A stretch of DNA of 64,000 nucleotides. It comes from Oligoflexus tunisiensis (GTDB lineage: Bacteria; Bdellovibrionota_B; Oligoflexia; Oligoflexales; Oligoflexaceae). Positions 52,031 through 60,949 of this stretch are shown here, piece after piece. Made by a program: the position numbers and the translations under genes. The DNA is taken from assembly GCF_001748245.1 (NCBI RefSeq), contig NZ_BDFO01000001.1, positions 2,252,461 through 2,316,460 of the forward strand, written 5' to 3'. The notes under the pieces were generated by a model. The model made no database searches. It saw only the letters and a list, made by a program, of their open reading frames with translations, and was not told the origin of the DNA. The stretch's first letter is position 1. Each line of letters opens with the position of its first letter.

Positions 52031-52984
52031 ATGAACCCACTCATCGAGCTGCGCGGCATAACCAAAACCTGGCCGGTTACATCCGGACTGTTCGGTGCGC
52101 GCAAGCGGATCCATGCCCTCGAGGACATCAACCTGGACGTGCAGGTGGGGGAAATCCTAGCTGTGCTCGGCGAGTCGGGCAGTGGGAAAAGCACGCTGGG
52201 ACGGATTCTGGCTCGTTTGGAAACACCGGATCAGGGACGTTATGTCCTGCGTGGGGAACTGCAGAAGGGACGTGCGCGGCATCAGAAGGATCGCTGGCGT
52301 TTTGGTTCGCAGGTGCAGATGATTTTTCAGGATCCCTTTGCCTCCCTGAACCCGGTGCATAGCGTCGGCTATCACGTGAAGCGCTCGCTTGTTCTGCATG
52401 GACAGAAGGCGGACAAGGCTGGTGAAATTCTGGACTCTGTGGGCCTGCGCCCGGGTCCTGGTTTTTTGGAGAAATTTCCCTTTGAACTTTCGGGCGGGCA
52501 GCGGCAGCGTGTGGCCATCGCACGCGCCCTGGCTGTCCGCCCGGCTCTTCTGATCGCGGATGAACCGACCTCCATGCTCGATGTTTCCATTCGCATGGAT
52601 ATTCTGAATCTTCTGAAAGACCTGCGCGCGATGCATCAGCTGGCGATCCTTTTGATCACACATGATCTGCCGAGCGCGTTTTATTTAAGCGATCGCCTGG
52701 TCGTCATGTATGCCGGTCAAGTGGTGGAGGCCGGACCGGTCGCGGAGATTCGCCAACAGCCGGCCCATCCCTATACGCAGCTTCTTTTGAAGGTGGCTAC
52801 GGAACGGATCGCCAAAACAGTGGAAAAACCCAGGGACGCCGGCATGCTCACCGCTCAGCTGCGGGAAACGCGCAGCTGCCTTTTCGCGACACGCTGCCCC
52901 AAGGTTCAGGATCTGTGTGTGAAGGCTGGCCCCGCGTTAATCCGAATGGGCACGCGTGAGGTTCGCTGCCATTTTCCTTCATAG
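52031..52984 (+). CDS. Dpp/Opp-type ABC transporter ATPase (first of two)
   Basis: The 317-residue ATPase has Walker A GESGSGKSTLG, Q loop QMIFQDPFASLNP, signature FELSGGQRQRVAIARAL, Walker B LLIADEPTSMLDV and H loop LLITHDLP. The C-terminal Cys-rich oligopeptide-type extension is present (ETRSCLFATRCPKVQDLCVKAG), which often binds an Fe-S cluster. It is the first gene of the operon, separated from its permeases and the second ATPase by beta-glucosidase, regulator and binding-protein genes. It would drive uptake of an oligosaccharide or peptide. Confidence 0.93.
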   Translation: MNPLIELRGITKTWPVTSGLFGARKRIHALEDINLDVQVGEILAVLGESGSGKSTLGRILARLETPDQGRYVLRGELQKGRARHQKDRWRFGSQVQMIFQDPFASLNPVHSVGYHVKRSLVLHGQKADKAGEILDSVGLRPGPGFLEKFPFELSGGQRQRVAIARALAVRPALLIADEPTSMLDVSIRMDILNLLKDLRAMHQLAILLITHDLPSAFYLSDRLVVMYAGQVVEAGPVAEIRQQPAHPYTQLLLKVATERIAKTVEKPRDAGMLTAQLRETRSCLFATRCPKVQDLCVKAGPALIRMGTREVRCHFPS

Positions 52985-52987
52985 AGG

Positions 52988-54367
52988 ATGCAGAACAGGA
53001 TGATCATGCAGGAACGATCTTTTCCGAAAAATTTTATCTGGGGTGCCGCCAGTTCCTCGTTTCAAATCGAAGGAACCGTTCCGGGAGATGGACGCGGGCC
53101 GAGCATCTGGGATGATTTCTGTGCCCAGCCCGGCCGAATACGCGATGGAAGTAATGGTCTTGTGGCTTGTGATCACTATCGCCTTTGGCCGCGTGATGTC
53201 GAGCTCCTGTCTGAGCTCGGAGCCCGCGCTTATCGTTTCTCCATGGCCTGGCCGCGGATTTTCCCGGAAGGCCGTGGCCGCAGCAACGCCATCGGCCTTG
53301 ATTTCTATAAGAGGCTGATCGATTCCCTTTTGGAAAAAAACATCACACCCTGGGTCACTCTTTATCATTGGGATCTGCCCTTCGCCCTGGAACGCAAGGG
53401 CGGCTGGCGCAACCGGAATACCGCGTTTGCTTTTGCCGACTATGCCGCATACTGTGTCGCGCAACTCGGGGACCGAGTGAAACATTGGATCACCCACAAT
53501 GAACCCTGGTGTGTGGCTGTGCTCGGTCATCGTCTCGGCGAGCATGCACCGGGCCTGCAAAACCCACGCGCGGCGCTGGAGACCGCTCATCACGTTCTGC
53601 TCTCGCACGGGCTCGCCATGCAAAGAATCCGTGAGCTGGCGCCGGATGCCACGGCGGGTATCACACTCAACTTGAATCCCGCTTATCCCGCGACGCCGGG
53701 AAAGCCTGAGGATGAGGCCGCGGCGCACCTCTTTGATGGTGATTTCAATCGCTGGTATCTCGATCCACTCTTCCGAGCCTGCTATCCGGAGGACATGATC
53801 CAACACCATGAAAACCAGGGCGCCCTTGGCCCCCGCGGCTGGGATTTTATTCAGCAGGGAGACCTGAAAACCATCGCCCAGCCCAATGATTTTCTCGGCG
53901 TGAATTATTATTCGCGCACGGTTCTGGGGGAGCGCAGTGCAGCGGAGAAGGCCGCGCAAAAGGATCCTCTGCACTACACAGCGATGGACTGGGAAATCCA
54001 TCCGGAGGGGCTGCAGGATCTTTTTGTACGTCTCGCCCGGGATTATCCGGTCAAGGCCTGGTACATCACGGAAAATGGCGCGGCCTACGCGGATCAATTG
54101 ACGGCCGATCGACAGATTCATGACGCGCATCGGCTCCGTTACCTCGCCTTGCACCTGGATCAGGTGGCTCAGGTCTGCGCACGTGGCATCCCGCTGAAGG
54201 GGTATTTTGCGTGGTCCATCCTCGACAATTTTGAATGGGCCCATGGCTATGAGAAACGTTTTGGCCTTGTTTACGTGGATTATGCCAGCCAGGAGAGAAT
54301 TCCCAAGGCGAGTTTCCACTGGCTGAAAGAAGTGATCGCCGCGAATAAAGTGTTTGATGTACTCTGA
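52988..54367 (+). CDS. bglA: Family GH1 beta-glucosidase
   Basis: The 459-residue protein is a cytoplasmic GH1 enzyme with no signal peptide. Key motifs: NFIWGAASSSFQIEG, YRFSMAWPRIFPEG, acid/base Glu in THNEPWCVAV, nucleophile Glu in YITENGAAYAD, and WSILDNFEWAHGYEKRFGL for the aglycone site. It hydrolyses beta-glucosides such as cellobiose after uptake. Its start is four bases after the ATPase stop, in the same operon as a Dpp/Opp-type importer, so imported beta-linked disaccharides are the likely substrate. Confidence 0.95.
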   Translation: MQNRMIMQERSFPKNFIWGAASSSFQIEGTVPGDGRGPSIWDDFCAQPGRIRDGSNGLVACDHYRLWPRDVELLSELGARAYRFSMAWPRIFPEGRGRSNAIGLDFYKRLIDSLLEKNITPWVTLYHWDLPFALERKGGWRNRNTAFAFADYAAYCVAQLGDRVKHWITHNEPWCVAVLGHRLGEHAPGLQNPRAALETAHHVLLSHGLAMQRIRELAPDATAGITLNLNPAYPATPGKPEDEAAAHLFDGDFNRWYLDPLFRACYPEDMIQHHENQGALGPRGWDFIQQGDLKTIAQPNDFLGVNYYSRTVLGERSAAEKAAQKDPLHYTAMDWEIHPEGLQDLFVRLARDYPVKAWYITENGAAYADQLTADRQIHDAHRLRYLALHLDQVAQVCARGIPLKGYFAWSILDNFEWAHGYEKRFGLVYVDYASQERIPKASFHWLKEVIAANKVFDVL

Positions 54368-54402
54368 TCCCCGCAATTCCAAAGGGTGTCAAAGGGGAAA
54401 TC

Positions 54403-55644
54403 ATGAAAGTCTTTCAAGGTTTGGATGCATCCGATATCAGACTGTCGAACAACAATCTGCTGTTGCGCCTCTTGTGGCAGCATCAGGTGATTTCACGCGC
54501 GGACCTGGCCCGCATCACCGGCATGAGCCGCCCCAGCATCTCGGCGATTGTTGCAGAGCATTTGGATCTCGGGCTGATCAGTGAAATCGGTCCAGGGGAA
54601 TCGAGCGGCGGCCGGCGGCCTGTGCTGCTGCGTTTTGAAGATGATGCGCACCTGATTGCCGGCCTCGACTTCGGGGCCTCGCATATGAGCCTCATGCTGA
54701 GCAATCTGCGCGGTCAGGAAGTGGAATGGCTCTCCGTGCCTGCGCAGACCCGGGAATTTCCGGAGCAGTCCATCCAGCAGGCGATGGAACTTTTGAAGGA
54801 AGGCATCACGCTCGCCCGACGTCGCGGGCGCAAGGTGATCGGTCTTGGAATCGGCGTGACGAGCCCGGTCTATTCCACCGGTGACAGTCAATCCATGCAT
54901 CCGGCCATTCACCCGAAGTGGGCTGGACTCGGGCTCAGCCGCATTCTCAAGGAGCATGTTTCCATCCCGATTTTCATGGAGAATGATGCCAACCTGGGCG
55001 CGCTGGCGGAACTTTGGTGGACGGAACGACAAAGCCGCAAACACCTTTTGTATCTGAAGGTGGCCTCGGGTTTGGGTGCCGGTGTGATCATTGACGGCAA
55101 AATTTTTGCGGGCGCCCATGGGCTTGCGGGTGAGCTGGGTCATACCTTCCTTGCCGATCGCAGACTCAACAAGGATCCGACGCTCGATAATTTGAACGCG
55201 ATGGTGGGCATTCCCTATGTGCTCGAAGAACTCAGGATCAAGGTGAGCCAGCGTCAGCCGGGGGTTGTGCATCGCGGGGCTCTCTTGAAGGAAGCCTACG
55301 AAAGCGGTGATGCCAGCACCCGCGCCATCGTGGAGAAATTCATCCATCGGCTCGCGCTCGCCATTGCCAATGCCATGGTGAGTTTTGATCCGGAGCTGGT
55401 GATCGTCGGAGGGATCGTGCCTGATCTTGGCGACGAACTGCTGGGCATGCTGCGGGAGGATATTCCGCGCCATCTGGTATGGCCCGAGCTGCGCAGCGTG
55501 CCGCTGGAATGCAGCCGCTTTGGGGAAAAGCAAACCGCTCTGGGTGCGGCCACGCTGGTGCTGGAAAAAATGCTCGAGGATTTTGAACTGTTCTGCGAGG
55601 CCCGCGAACAGCGTATACGTCTCAAGGAGTTCAATCTTAGCTAA
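54403..55644 (+). CDS. ROK-family transcriptional regulator
   Basis: The 413-residue protein has an N-terminal winged helix (QHQVISRADLARITGMSRPS then IVAEHLDLGLI) and a ROK sugar-kinase-like domain: IAGLDFGASHMSLML, GLGIGVTSPVYS, ENDANLGALAELWW, and SGLGAGVIIDGK. The GHxxxxxxGxxCxCGxxGCxE zinc motif of most ROK proteins is missing; the region reads ELGHTFLADRRLNKDPTLD. It likely represses its own operon through the palindrome at 51993-52013 and releases DNA on binding a glucoside. Confidence 0.92.
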   Translation: MKVFQGLDASDIRLSNNNLLLRLLWQHQVISRADLARITGMSRPSISAIVAEHLDLGLISEIGPGESSGGRRPVLLRFEDDAHLIAGLDFGASHMSLMLSNLRGQEVEWLSVPAQTREFPEQSIQQAMELLKEGITLARRRGRKVIGLGIGVTSPVYSTGDSQSMHPAIHPKWAGLGLSRILKEHVSIPIFMENDANLGALAELWWTERQSRKHLLYLKVASGLGAGVIIDGKIFAGAHGLAGELGHTFLADRRLNKDPTLDNLNAMVGIPYVLEELRIKVSQRQPGVVHRGALLKEAYESGDASTRAIVEKFIHRLALAIANAMVSFDPELVIVGGIVPDLGDELLGMLREDIPRHLVWPELRSVPLECSRFGEKQTALGAATLVLEKMLEDFELFCEAREQRIRLKEFNLS

Positions 55645-55657
55645 AAAGGGGAGGCAC

Positions 55658-57322
55658 GTGCAAGGTTCATGGAGGAGCTTATGGCTTCTGCTCATCCTGT
55701 TCGGTTGTCATGCGGAAAAAAAGGCCAGCGCACCGCGCGATCATCTGGTCATTTCCACCGAACAAAATGCCTCATGGATTCGTAACTTCAATCCCCTGTC
55801 CGCCGCCGCAGGGGCCCGTTGGGTGACCCTGGGCGCCATGTATGAACCGTTGATGATTTATAACCGCATGGAAGGCCGTCTGATTCCCTGGCTCGGTTTG
55901 CGTGCGGATTTTGAAGACCCGATGCACCACCAGCTTAAAGTCACCTTGAGGTCCGGTGTGCGCTGGTCGGATGGGAAACCATTTACGGCCAGGGATGTGG
56001 CCTTTACCTTTCAACTGTTGCGAAAATTTCCTGCGCTCGATAGCAACGGCATCTGGAATTTTGTGAAGAGCATCGAAGTGATGGATGACACGCAGCTCCG
56101 TTTTCATTTTCAGAGAGCCTTTGCTCCCGGCGTGCTCCAGATCATGCAGCAGCCGCTGGTCGCCGCTCACAGCTGGAAGGATGTGCCGGATCCGGTCAGC
56201 TTTGCCAACGAACATCCGGTGGCCACCGGGCCCTATACGGAGGTCACATTGTTTGAAAATCAGGTCTTTGAAATCGGCCGCAATCCTTATTACTGGCAGA
56301 AGGATAAGGCGGCTGTGAAGGCTCTGCGTTTTCCCGCCTTCGCCAGCAATGAGCAGGTCATGCTCAACCTTCTGCAGGGCAACATCGATCTTGCAGCCAA
56401 TTTCGTTCCCGCCGTGGAACGCATTTATGTGGACAGGGACCCCGAACACAACCGCTACTGGTTTCCGCTGGTGGGCAATATGGTCTTTCTCTATCTGAAT
56501 ACGACCACGGTGCCCTATGATCAGGCGGAGGTGCGGCGCGCCATCAGCATGGCGATGGATCGGCAGAAAATCGTCAAGGTTGCCATGTTCAATTATTCAG
56601 AACCGGGCCATGCCTCAGGCATGACCCAGGGCCTCGGCCGTTGGCGTTTGCCGGCGGATCATCCCGGTTCGGATTGGGTGCGCTTTCAGCCGGACAAGGC
56701 TGAGGCTCTGCTCGATCAGCTGGGTCTGAAAAAGGATGACAAGGGCATGCGGCGCCTGCCCAACGGTGAGGTCTGGTCGCTCGATATCAATGTGGTCAGC
56801 GGCTGGTCGGACTGGGTGCGGGCCGCTCAGATTATCAGTCTCAATCTGCGCGCCATCGGCATTGATGCGCGCCTCAGAACTTATGATTTCGGCGCCTGGT
56901 TCAGTCAGCTGCAACGCGGGGAGTTTCAGGGGGCCATTTCATGGTCGACCGATACCGTCGAGCCTTACGAATTCTATCGCTTTCTGATGTCGGAGAAAAC
57001 CAGACAGCCGATCGGCACACCCGCCGCCAGCAACTGGCATCGCTTTGGTGACAGCGAAGTGGAAGCCAGACTGGAAAAACTCGCGAGTACGTTTGATGCC
57101 GCCACCAAACAGCAGCTTGTCCATGAACTGCAAATCCTCTTCATGGCCAAGGCTCCCGCCATTCCGCTCTTTCCCAATCCGGCCTGGGGCACGGCCCATA
57201 CGCGTTACTTCCAGAATTTTCCCACACCGCAAAATCCCTATGCGGTGCTGTCGCCGAACTATCGACCCGAAATCCTGCAGGTGCTGACGGAAATCAAACC
57301 CGTCACCCGCGTTACGCTGTGA
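55658..57322 (+). CDS. Solute-binding lipoprotein of a Dpp/Opp-type ABC transporter
   Basis: The start is set at GTG 55658 behind GGGGAGG (close spacing), giving a lipoprotein signal that ends in LLLILFGC; the open frame extends upstream only by overlap with the ROK gene. The 554-residue protein belongs to the SBP_bac_5 family: LRADFEDPMHHQLKVTLRSG, VRWSDGKPFTARDVAFTFQL, NEHPVATGPYTEV, VRRAISMAMDRQKIV. It is tethered to the outer side of the inner membrane and passes substrate to the permeases that follow. Context with GH1 points to a disaccharide such as cellobiose rather than peptides. Confidence 0.93.
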   Translation: MQGSWRSLWLLLILFGCHAEKKASAPRDHLVISTEQNASWIRNFNPLSAAAGARWVTLGAMYEPLMIYNRMEGRLIPWLGLRADFEDPMHHQLKVTLRSGVRWSDGKPFTARDVAFTFQLLRKFPALDSNGIWNFVKSIEVMDDTQLRFHFQRAFAPGVLQIMQQPLVAAHSWKDVPDPVSFANEHPVATGPYTEVTLFENQVFEIGRNPYYWQKDKAAVKALRFPAFASNEQVMLNLLQGNIDLAANFVPAVERIYVDRDPEHNRYWFPLVGNMVFLYLNTTTVPYDQAEVRRAISMAMDRQKIVKVAMFNYSEPGHASGMTQGLGRWRLPADHPGSDWVRFQPDKAEALLDQLGLKKDDKGMRRLPNGEVWSLDINVVSGWSDWVRAAQIISLNLRAIGIDARLRTYDFGAWFSQLQRGEFQGAISWSTDTVEPYEFYRFLMSEKTRQPIGTPAASNWHRFGDSEVEARLEKLASTFDAATKQQLVHELQILFMAKAPAIPLFPNPAWGTAHTRYFQNFPTPQNPYAVLSPNYRPEILQVLTEIKPVTRVTL

Positions 57323-57329
57323 GGGGATC

Positions 57330-58313
57330 GTGCTGAATGCTCTGAAGCGTCTCGGATTTTACGGAGCGGCTCTGCTGTTCTCGCTGCTTGTAAACTTTCT
57401 TTTGCCCCGTCTCATGCCCGGTGATCCAGCCAGTATCATGTTCGCGCGCTTTCAGGGCCAGCTCCAACCGGAAGCGATTGAAGCGCTGCGGCAGACCCTG
57501 GGTTTTACCGAGGCTCCGCTCTGGCAGCAGTTTATCACCTATTTTCGCAGCATTTTGCAGGGTAACTTCGGCATCTCAACCAGTTTTTTTCCGGCGACGG
57601 TAACGTCCGTGATCCTGCAATCCATCGGCTGGACGCTGGCGCTGGCGGGTCTCTCCCTGCTTGTGAGTTTTTCTCTCGGAACCTGGCTCGGCGCCTTGGC
57701 GGCCTGGTATCGAGGTGGCTGGATTGATCGTTACGTGACACCTCTTCTGATCTTTCTTGGTTCCTTTCCCTATTTCTGGCTCGCCATGCTGCTCGTTTAT
57801 CTTTTCGGTTTTACGCTCGGCTGGTTTCCGATCGGACACGCGTATTCCGCAGGGATGAAACCCTCCTGGAGTCTTTCCTTTCTTTTGGATGCCGCGCAGC
57901 ACCTCGTGCTGCCGGCCCTTTCCATTATCCTCGCCACGATGGGCGGCTGGATTTTGAACATGCGCAATGCCATGATCAGCGTGCTGGGAACGGAGTACAT
58001 CAGCCTGGCCCAAACCAAGGGACTGCCTCAGAAAGCGGTGCTCTATCGTTATGCGATGCGCAATGCCCTTTTACCGAATATCACGGGCCTTGGCATGGCC
58101 ATCGGTTATGTTCTGGCCGGATCGATGCTGACGGAAATTGTCTTTTCGTATCCGGGGCAAGGTTATCTTCTGGTTCAGGCCGTTCGCAACCAGGACTTCC
58201 CCCTTATGCAGGGCCTCTTCTTTTGCATCACAGTCGCGGTTCTGCTGGCCAACTGGCTGGTGGACCTCGCCTATCTTTGGCTTGACCCCCGCACCCGAGG
58301 AGCACGGGCATGA
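57330..58313 (+). CDS. ABC transporter permease, DppB type
   Basis: It uses a GTG start behind GAGGGG. The 327-residue protein has six membrane segments, the N-terminal LLPRLMPGDPASIMFARFQG pattern of DppB/OppB permeases, and the EAA coupling loop ISLAQTKGLPQKAVLYRYA. It starts eight bases after the binding-protein stop and overlaps the second permease by four bases, so translation is coupled. It forms the membrane channel with the DppC-type protein. Confidence 0.94.
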   Translation: MLNALKRLGFYGAALLFSLLVNFLLPRLMPGDPASIMFARFQGQLQPEAIEALRQTLGFTEAPLWQQFITYFRSILQGNFGISTSFFPATVTSVILQSIGWTLALAGLSLLVSFSLGTWLGALAAWYRGGWIDRYVTPLLIFLGSFPYFWLAMLLVYLFGFTLGWFPIGHAYSAGMKPSWSLSFLLDAAQHLVLPALSIILATMGGWILNMRNAMISVLGTEYISLAQTKGLPQKAVLYRYAMRNALLPNITGLGMAIGYVLAGSMLTEIVFSYPGQGYLLVQAVRNQDFPLMQGLFFCITVAVLLANWLVDLAYLWLDPRTRGARA

Positions 58314-59272
58314 AGGAATTTGCAAAATCTTTCCGGCAGACACCCCTCGCGCGCGCCTTGAGGGATCATCCCGAGTCGCGCATGGGCCTGCTGCTACTCG
58401 CACTTTTATTTTTGGGCTCATGGCTTCTGCTCGCTGTGATCGGTGATCCGACGGAATACACCGCGGAACCTCTGCTGCCCCCATCCTGGGCACATCCCAT
58501 GGGAACCAATGGGCAGGGTCAGGAGGTCTGGCGTCAGACTGTGGCCGGGACGGCCGCGTCCCTGAGTCTGGCCTTGATCACGGGATTTGCCATGACCGCG
58601 CTGGGAGCTTTCATCGGTCTGATGGCGGGTTACGCCGGGGGGAGGATCGACCGCATCCTCTCCTTTTTCATCAATATCGTTCTCGTGATTCCGGGTCTGC
58701 CTCTGGCGTTTGTTCTGGCAGCGTTTTTACCGTCCGGGCCCTGGACTCTGCTGTTGGTCCTCACCATCACCGGCTGGGCCTGGACGGCCCGCGTCTTCCG
58801 TGGTCTGGCGCTCTCGATGCGCAACAAGGATTTTATTCTGGCCGCAGAAATGGTCGGGGAATCGCGGCTGCGCATTCTGAGCTTTGAAATTCTGCCGAAT
58901 CTTCTCGCTTCGTTTGCCTCCAGTGTGATCGGTTCGGTGATTTATGCGATCGGCGCGCAGGTGGGTCTTGAATTTTTGGGCCTTGGGGATATGAATCGTA
59001 TCAGCTGGGGCACCAACCTTTACTGGGCCAGCAATGATGCGGCCCTGCTCACCGGCTCGTGGTGGATCTTCGTGCCAACCGGCCTTGGCATTGCCCTGTC
59101 CTGCAGTGCGCTCACGCTCGTGTCCTATGCGGTGGATGCGGTAAACAATCCCGGTTTGCGGGCGGACACCATACTGCGGCGCCGTTTGCAGGATCCGTTC
59201 AAACGGGCCATCGGCATCACACCACTTGCCAGGGAGTTGCGTTATGCACGAAGCCAGGTTGCTGGAAATTAG
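58310..59272 (+). CDS. ABC transporter permease, DppC type
   Basis: The 320-residue protein has the DppC/OppC layout: a short cytoplasmic start, first membrane segment (LLLALLFLGSWLLLAVI), the HPMGTNGQGQEVW motif, four or five further segments, and an EAA-like loop DFILAAEMVGESRLRILSFE. The C-terminus is longer than typical (about 35 residues beyond the last segment) and overlaps the second ATPase gene by 29 bases. It partners with the permease at 57330. Confidence 0.93.
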   Translation: MKEFAKSFRQTPLARALRDHPESRMGLLLLALLFLGSWLLLAVIGDPTEYTAEPLLPPSWAHPMGTNGQGQEVWRQTVAGTAASLSLALITGFAMTALGAFIGLMAGYAGGRIDRILSFFINIVLVIPGLPLAFVLAAFLPSGPWTLLLVLTITGWAWTARVFRGLALSMRNKDFILAAEMVGESRLRILSFEILPNLLASFASSVIGSVIYAIGAQVGLEFLGLGDMNRISWGTNLYWASNDAALLTGSWWIFVPTGLGIALSCSALTLVSYAVDAVNNPGLRADTILRRRLQDPFKRAIGITPLARELRYARSQVAGN

Positions 59273-60062
59273 AAATCTCAGTGTGGCCTTTGCGGATGCG
59301 GAGCAGGACATCCTCTGCCTGGATCGTATCAGCCTCGACATCAGGGCCGGGGAAATTCTGGGCCTCGTCGGCGAATCCGGCTGCGGAAAGTCCACGCTGT
59401 GCCGGGCCATCCTCCGCAGTCTCCGGGCGCCGGCGTATATCGCGGGCGGCCGCATTTTCTGGAAGGGCCGGGATCTTTTTCAACTGGATGAGGAAGGCCT
59501 GAACAAAGTGCGCTGGCGCGAGATCGCTCTGGTCGTCCAGAGTTCACTCGACGCTTTGAATCCTGTGATGCCGGTGGAACGCCAGCTGGTCGATGCGATG
59601 CGGGTGCATACCGACTGGACCCGGACGCAGGAGCTGACCCGTTGTCACGAACTTCTGGATTGGGTGGGACTGCCGCGGCGTGTGTTGAAATCCTATCCGT
59701 TTGAAATGTCGGGCGGCATGCGCCAGCGCGTGGTGATCGCCATGGCTCTGGCCCTGGAGCCGCAGCTTTTGATGATGGATGAACCGACCACCGCCTTGGA
59801 TGTGGTGACGCAAGCGGAAATATTGGGACGGCTCAGGGATCTACAGGAAAAGCAGGGCTTTTCGGTGATTCTGGTTACCCATGATTTGCCGCTGGCTCTG
59901 GATTTTTGTGATAGTATAGCCGTGATGTCGGGCGGCCGCATTGTGGAGATGGAGACAGCGGGGGAGCTTGCAGAGAATCCTCTGCATCCCTATACGGTCA
60001 GGCTGCTGCAGGCGTTCCCGCGGCCTGATGCTGAGCGTCTCTCCGAAAACCCCTTGCGTTGA
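59244..60062 (+). CDS. Dpp/Opp-type ABC transporter ATPase (second of two)
   Basis: The start at 59244 (MHEARLLEIRNLSVAF) follows AGGGAG. The 272-residue protein has Walker A GESGCGKSTLC, Q loop LVVQSSLDALNP, signature FEMSGGMRQRVVIAMAL, Walker B LLMMDEPTTALDV and H loop ILVTHDLP. It is shorter than usual, with the Cys-rich C-terminal extension missing, unlike the ATPase at 52031. The pair would form a heterodimer at opposite ends of the operon. Its stop abuts the convergent next gene. Confidence 0.93.
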   Translation: MHEARLLEIRNLSVAFADAEQDILCLDRISLDIRAGEILGLVGESGCGKSTLCRAILRSLRAPAYIAGGRIFWKGRDLFQLDEEGLNKVRWREIALVVQSSLDALNPVMPVERQLVDAMRVHTDWTRTQELTRCHELLDWVGLPRRVLKSYPFEMSGGMRQRVVIAMALALEPQLLMMDEPTTALDVVTQAEILGRLRDLQEKQGFSVILVTHDLPLALDFCDSIAVMSGGRIVEMETAGELAENPLHPYTVRLLQAFPRPDAERLSENPLR

Positions 60063-60905
60063 TCACATCCGACAGTTGACGAGAGAAACAGTCAGCCAGG
60101 CCTTCACGAGCCGGCCCTTGTGTGGAAATTCCACCGGATACCATTGCTGGACATCCGTTCCACTGGACGCCTGAGCCGGGCCGGTGACTTGGATCGTCGT
60201 GGGATCCAGGATGGCAACGATGGGACTTTTGGAATCCGGCTTTTGCAGCGCGCGGGCATGCGCGGATTTCACCTGGCAGGTTTTGGGATATCCAGCCTCA
60301 GGTGTCGCATTTTCAATGTCGCCCATATCGGGATTGACGAGCGTCGCCGACATGCTCATGGCCGGAGGCGGCGGCGTGGGTTCAGGCGCGGGCGCCGGGA
60401 AGGACTTGCGTTCGGGAGCAGCGCTCGCATAGAACGCCTCCAGAATCTTGCGCTGATCGTCCTTGGAAAACATCGGTTGGCGATACAGAACATTTTTGAA
60501 GACCTCGGCCTGCTCAGCGGTCAGTCGCGCCATCGGCCGATCAAAGTTGATCCCATAGGCGCGTCCCTTGGCCTCCTGACAATGTGTAAAGGCCCTATCA
60601 TAGTTGCCCTTCAATTCCGGATGGTCCTTGAACTCGCCATCGACTGCTCCGGTGAAACAGGCCCGCTGATCAGGTTTGAGCCAGCAGTAAAAGTGAGCTT
60701 GCAGATCACTCCACTGCCCACCCGAGGAACTTTTCAAACAGACGGAGAGCTTCGGAGGACTGGGATCACCACGCTGTTCCCGCAGTTCGCGCAAAGCCGC
60801 AAGCACCTGGCCAGGACCATATTCGGCGGCGGCAGCCGTCCTGCTCCGCGCCTGGACAGAAGGGACGACCAGCCAAAGGGAAAACAAAAGAGCAGGCACT
60901 CGCAC
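60063..60905 (-). CDS. Secreted protein with Pro-rich linker and C-terminal SH3-like region
   Basis: The start is GTG 60905 behind GAGG. The 280-residue protein has a signal peptide (to SVQAR), a helical Cys-containing N-terminal domain (30-160; SVCLKSS, FYCWLKPDQRACF, AFTHCQEAKG), a Pro-rich linker (PAPAPEPTPPPPA), and a C-terminal domain (CQVKSAHARALQKPDSKSPI ... WYPVEFPHKGRLVKAWL) with the look of a bacterial SH3 domain. Cysteines suggest disulfides. SH3-like domains often bind cell wall. The overall function is unknown. Confidence 0.75.
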   Translation of the reverse strand: MRVPALLFSLWLVVPSVQARSRTAAAAEYGPGQVLAALRELREQRGDPSPPKLSVCLKSSSGGQWSDLQAHFYCWLKPDQRACFTGAVDGEFKDHPELKGNYDRAFTHCQEAKGRAYGINFDRPMARLTAEQAEVFKNVLYRQPMFSKDDQRKILEAFYASAAPERKSFPAPAPEPTPPPPAMSMSATLVNPDMGDIENATPEAGYPKTCQVKSAHARALQKPDSKSPIVAILDPTTIQVTGPAQASSGTDVQQWYPVEFPHKGRLVKAWLTVSLVNCRM

Positions 60906-60949
60906 GTCGAAAACCTCGTTCTAGGGAATGTGGATCTCTTTAGGATATA

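Noticed and set aside
52979..54382. 467-residue ORF antisense to the beta-glucosidase
   Set aside because: The GH1 motifs fix the real frame on the + strand; the antisense frame is a GC-codon by-product.
55427..55657. Long N-terminal extension of the binding lipoprotein
   Set aside because: It lies inside the ROK gene in another frame; the lipoprotein signal with GTG 55658 explains the start.
54493..55695. 400-residue ORF antisense to the ROK gene
   Set aside because: The ROK and winged-helix motifs on the + strand are unambiguous.
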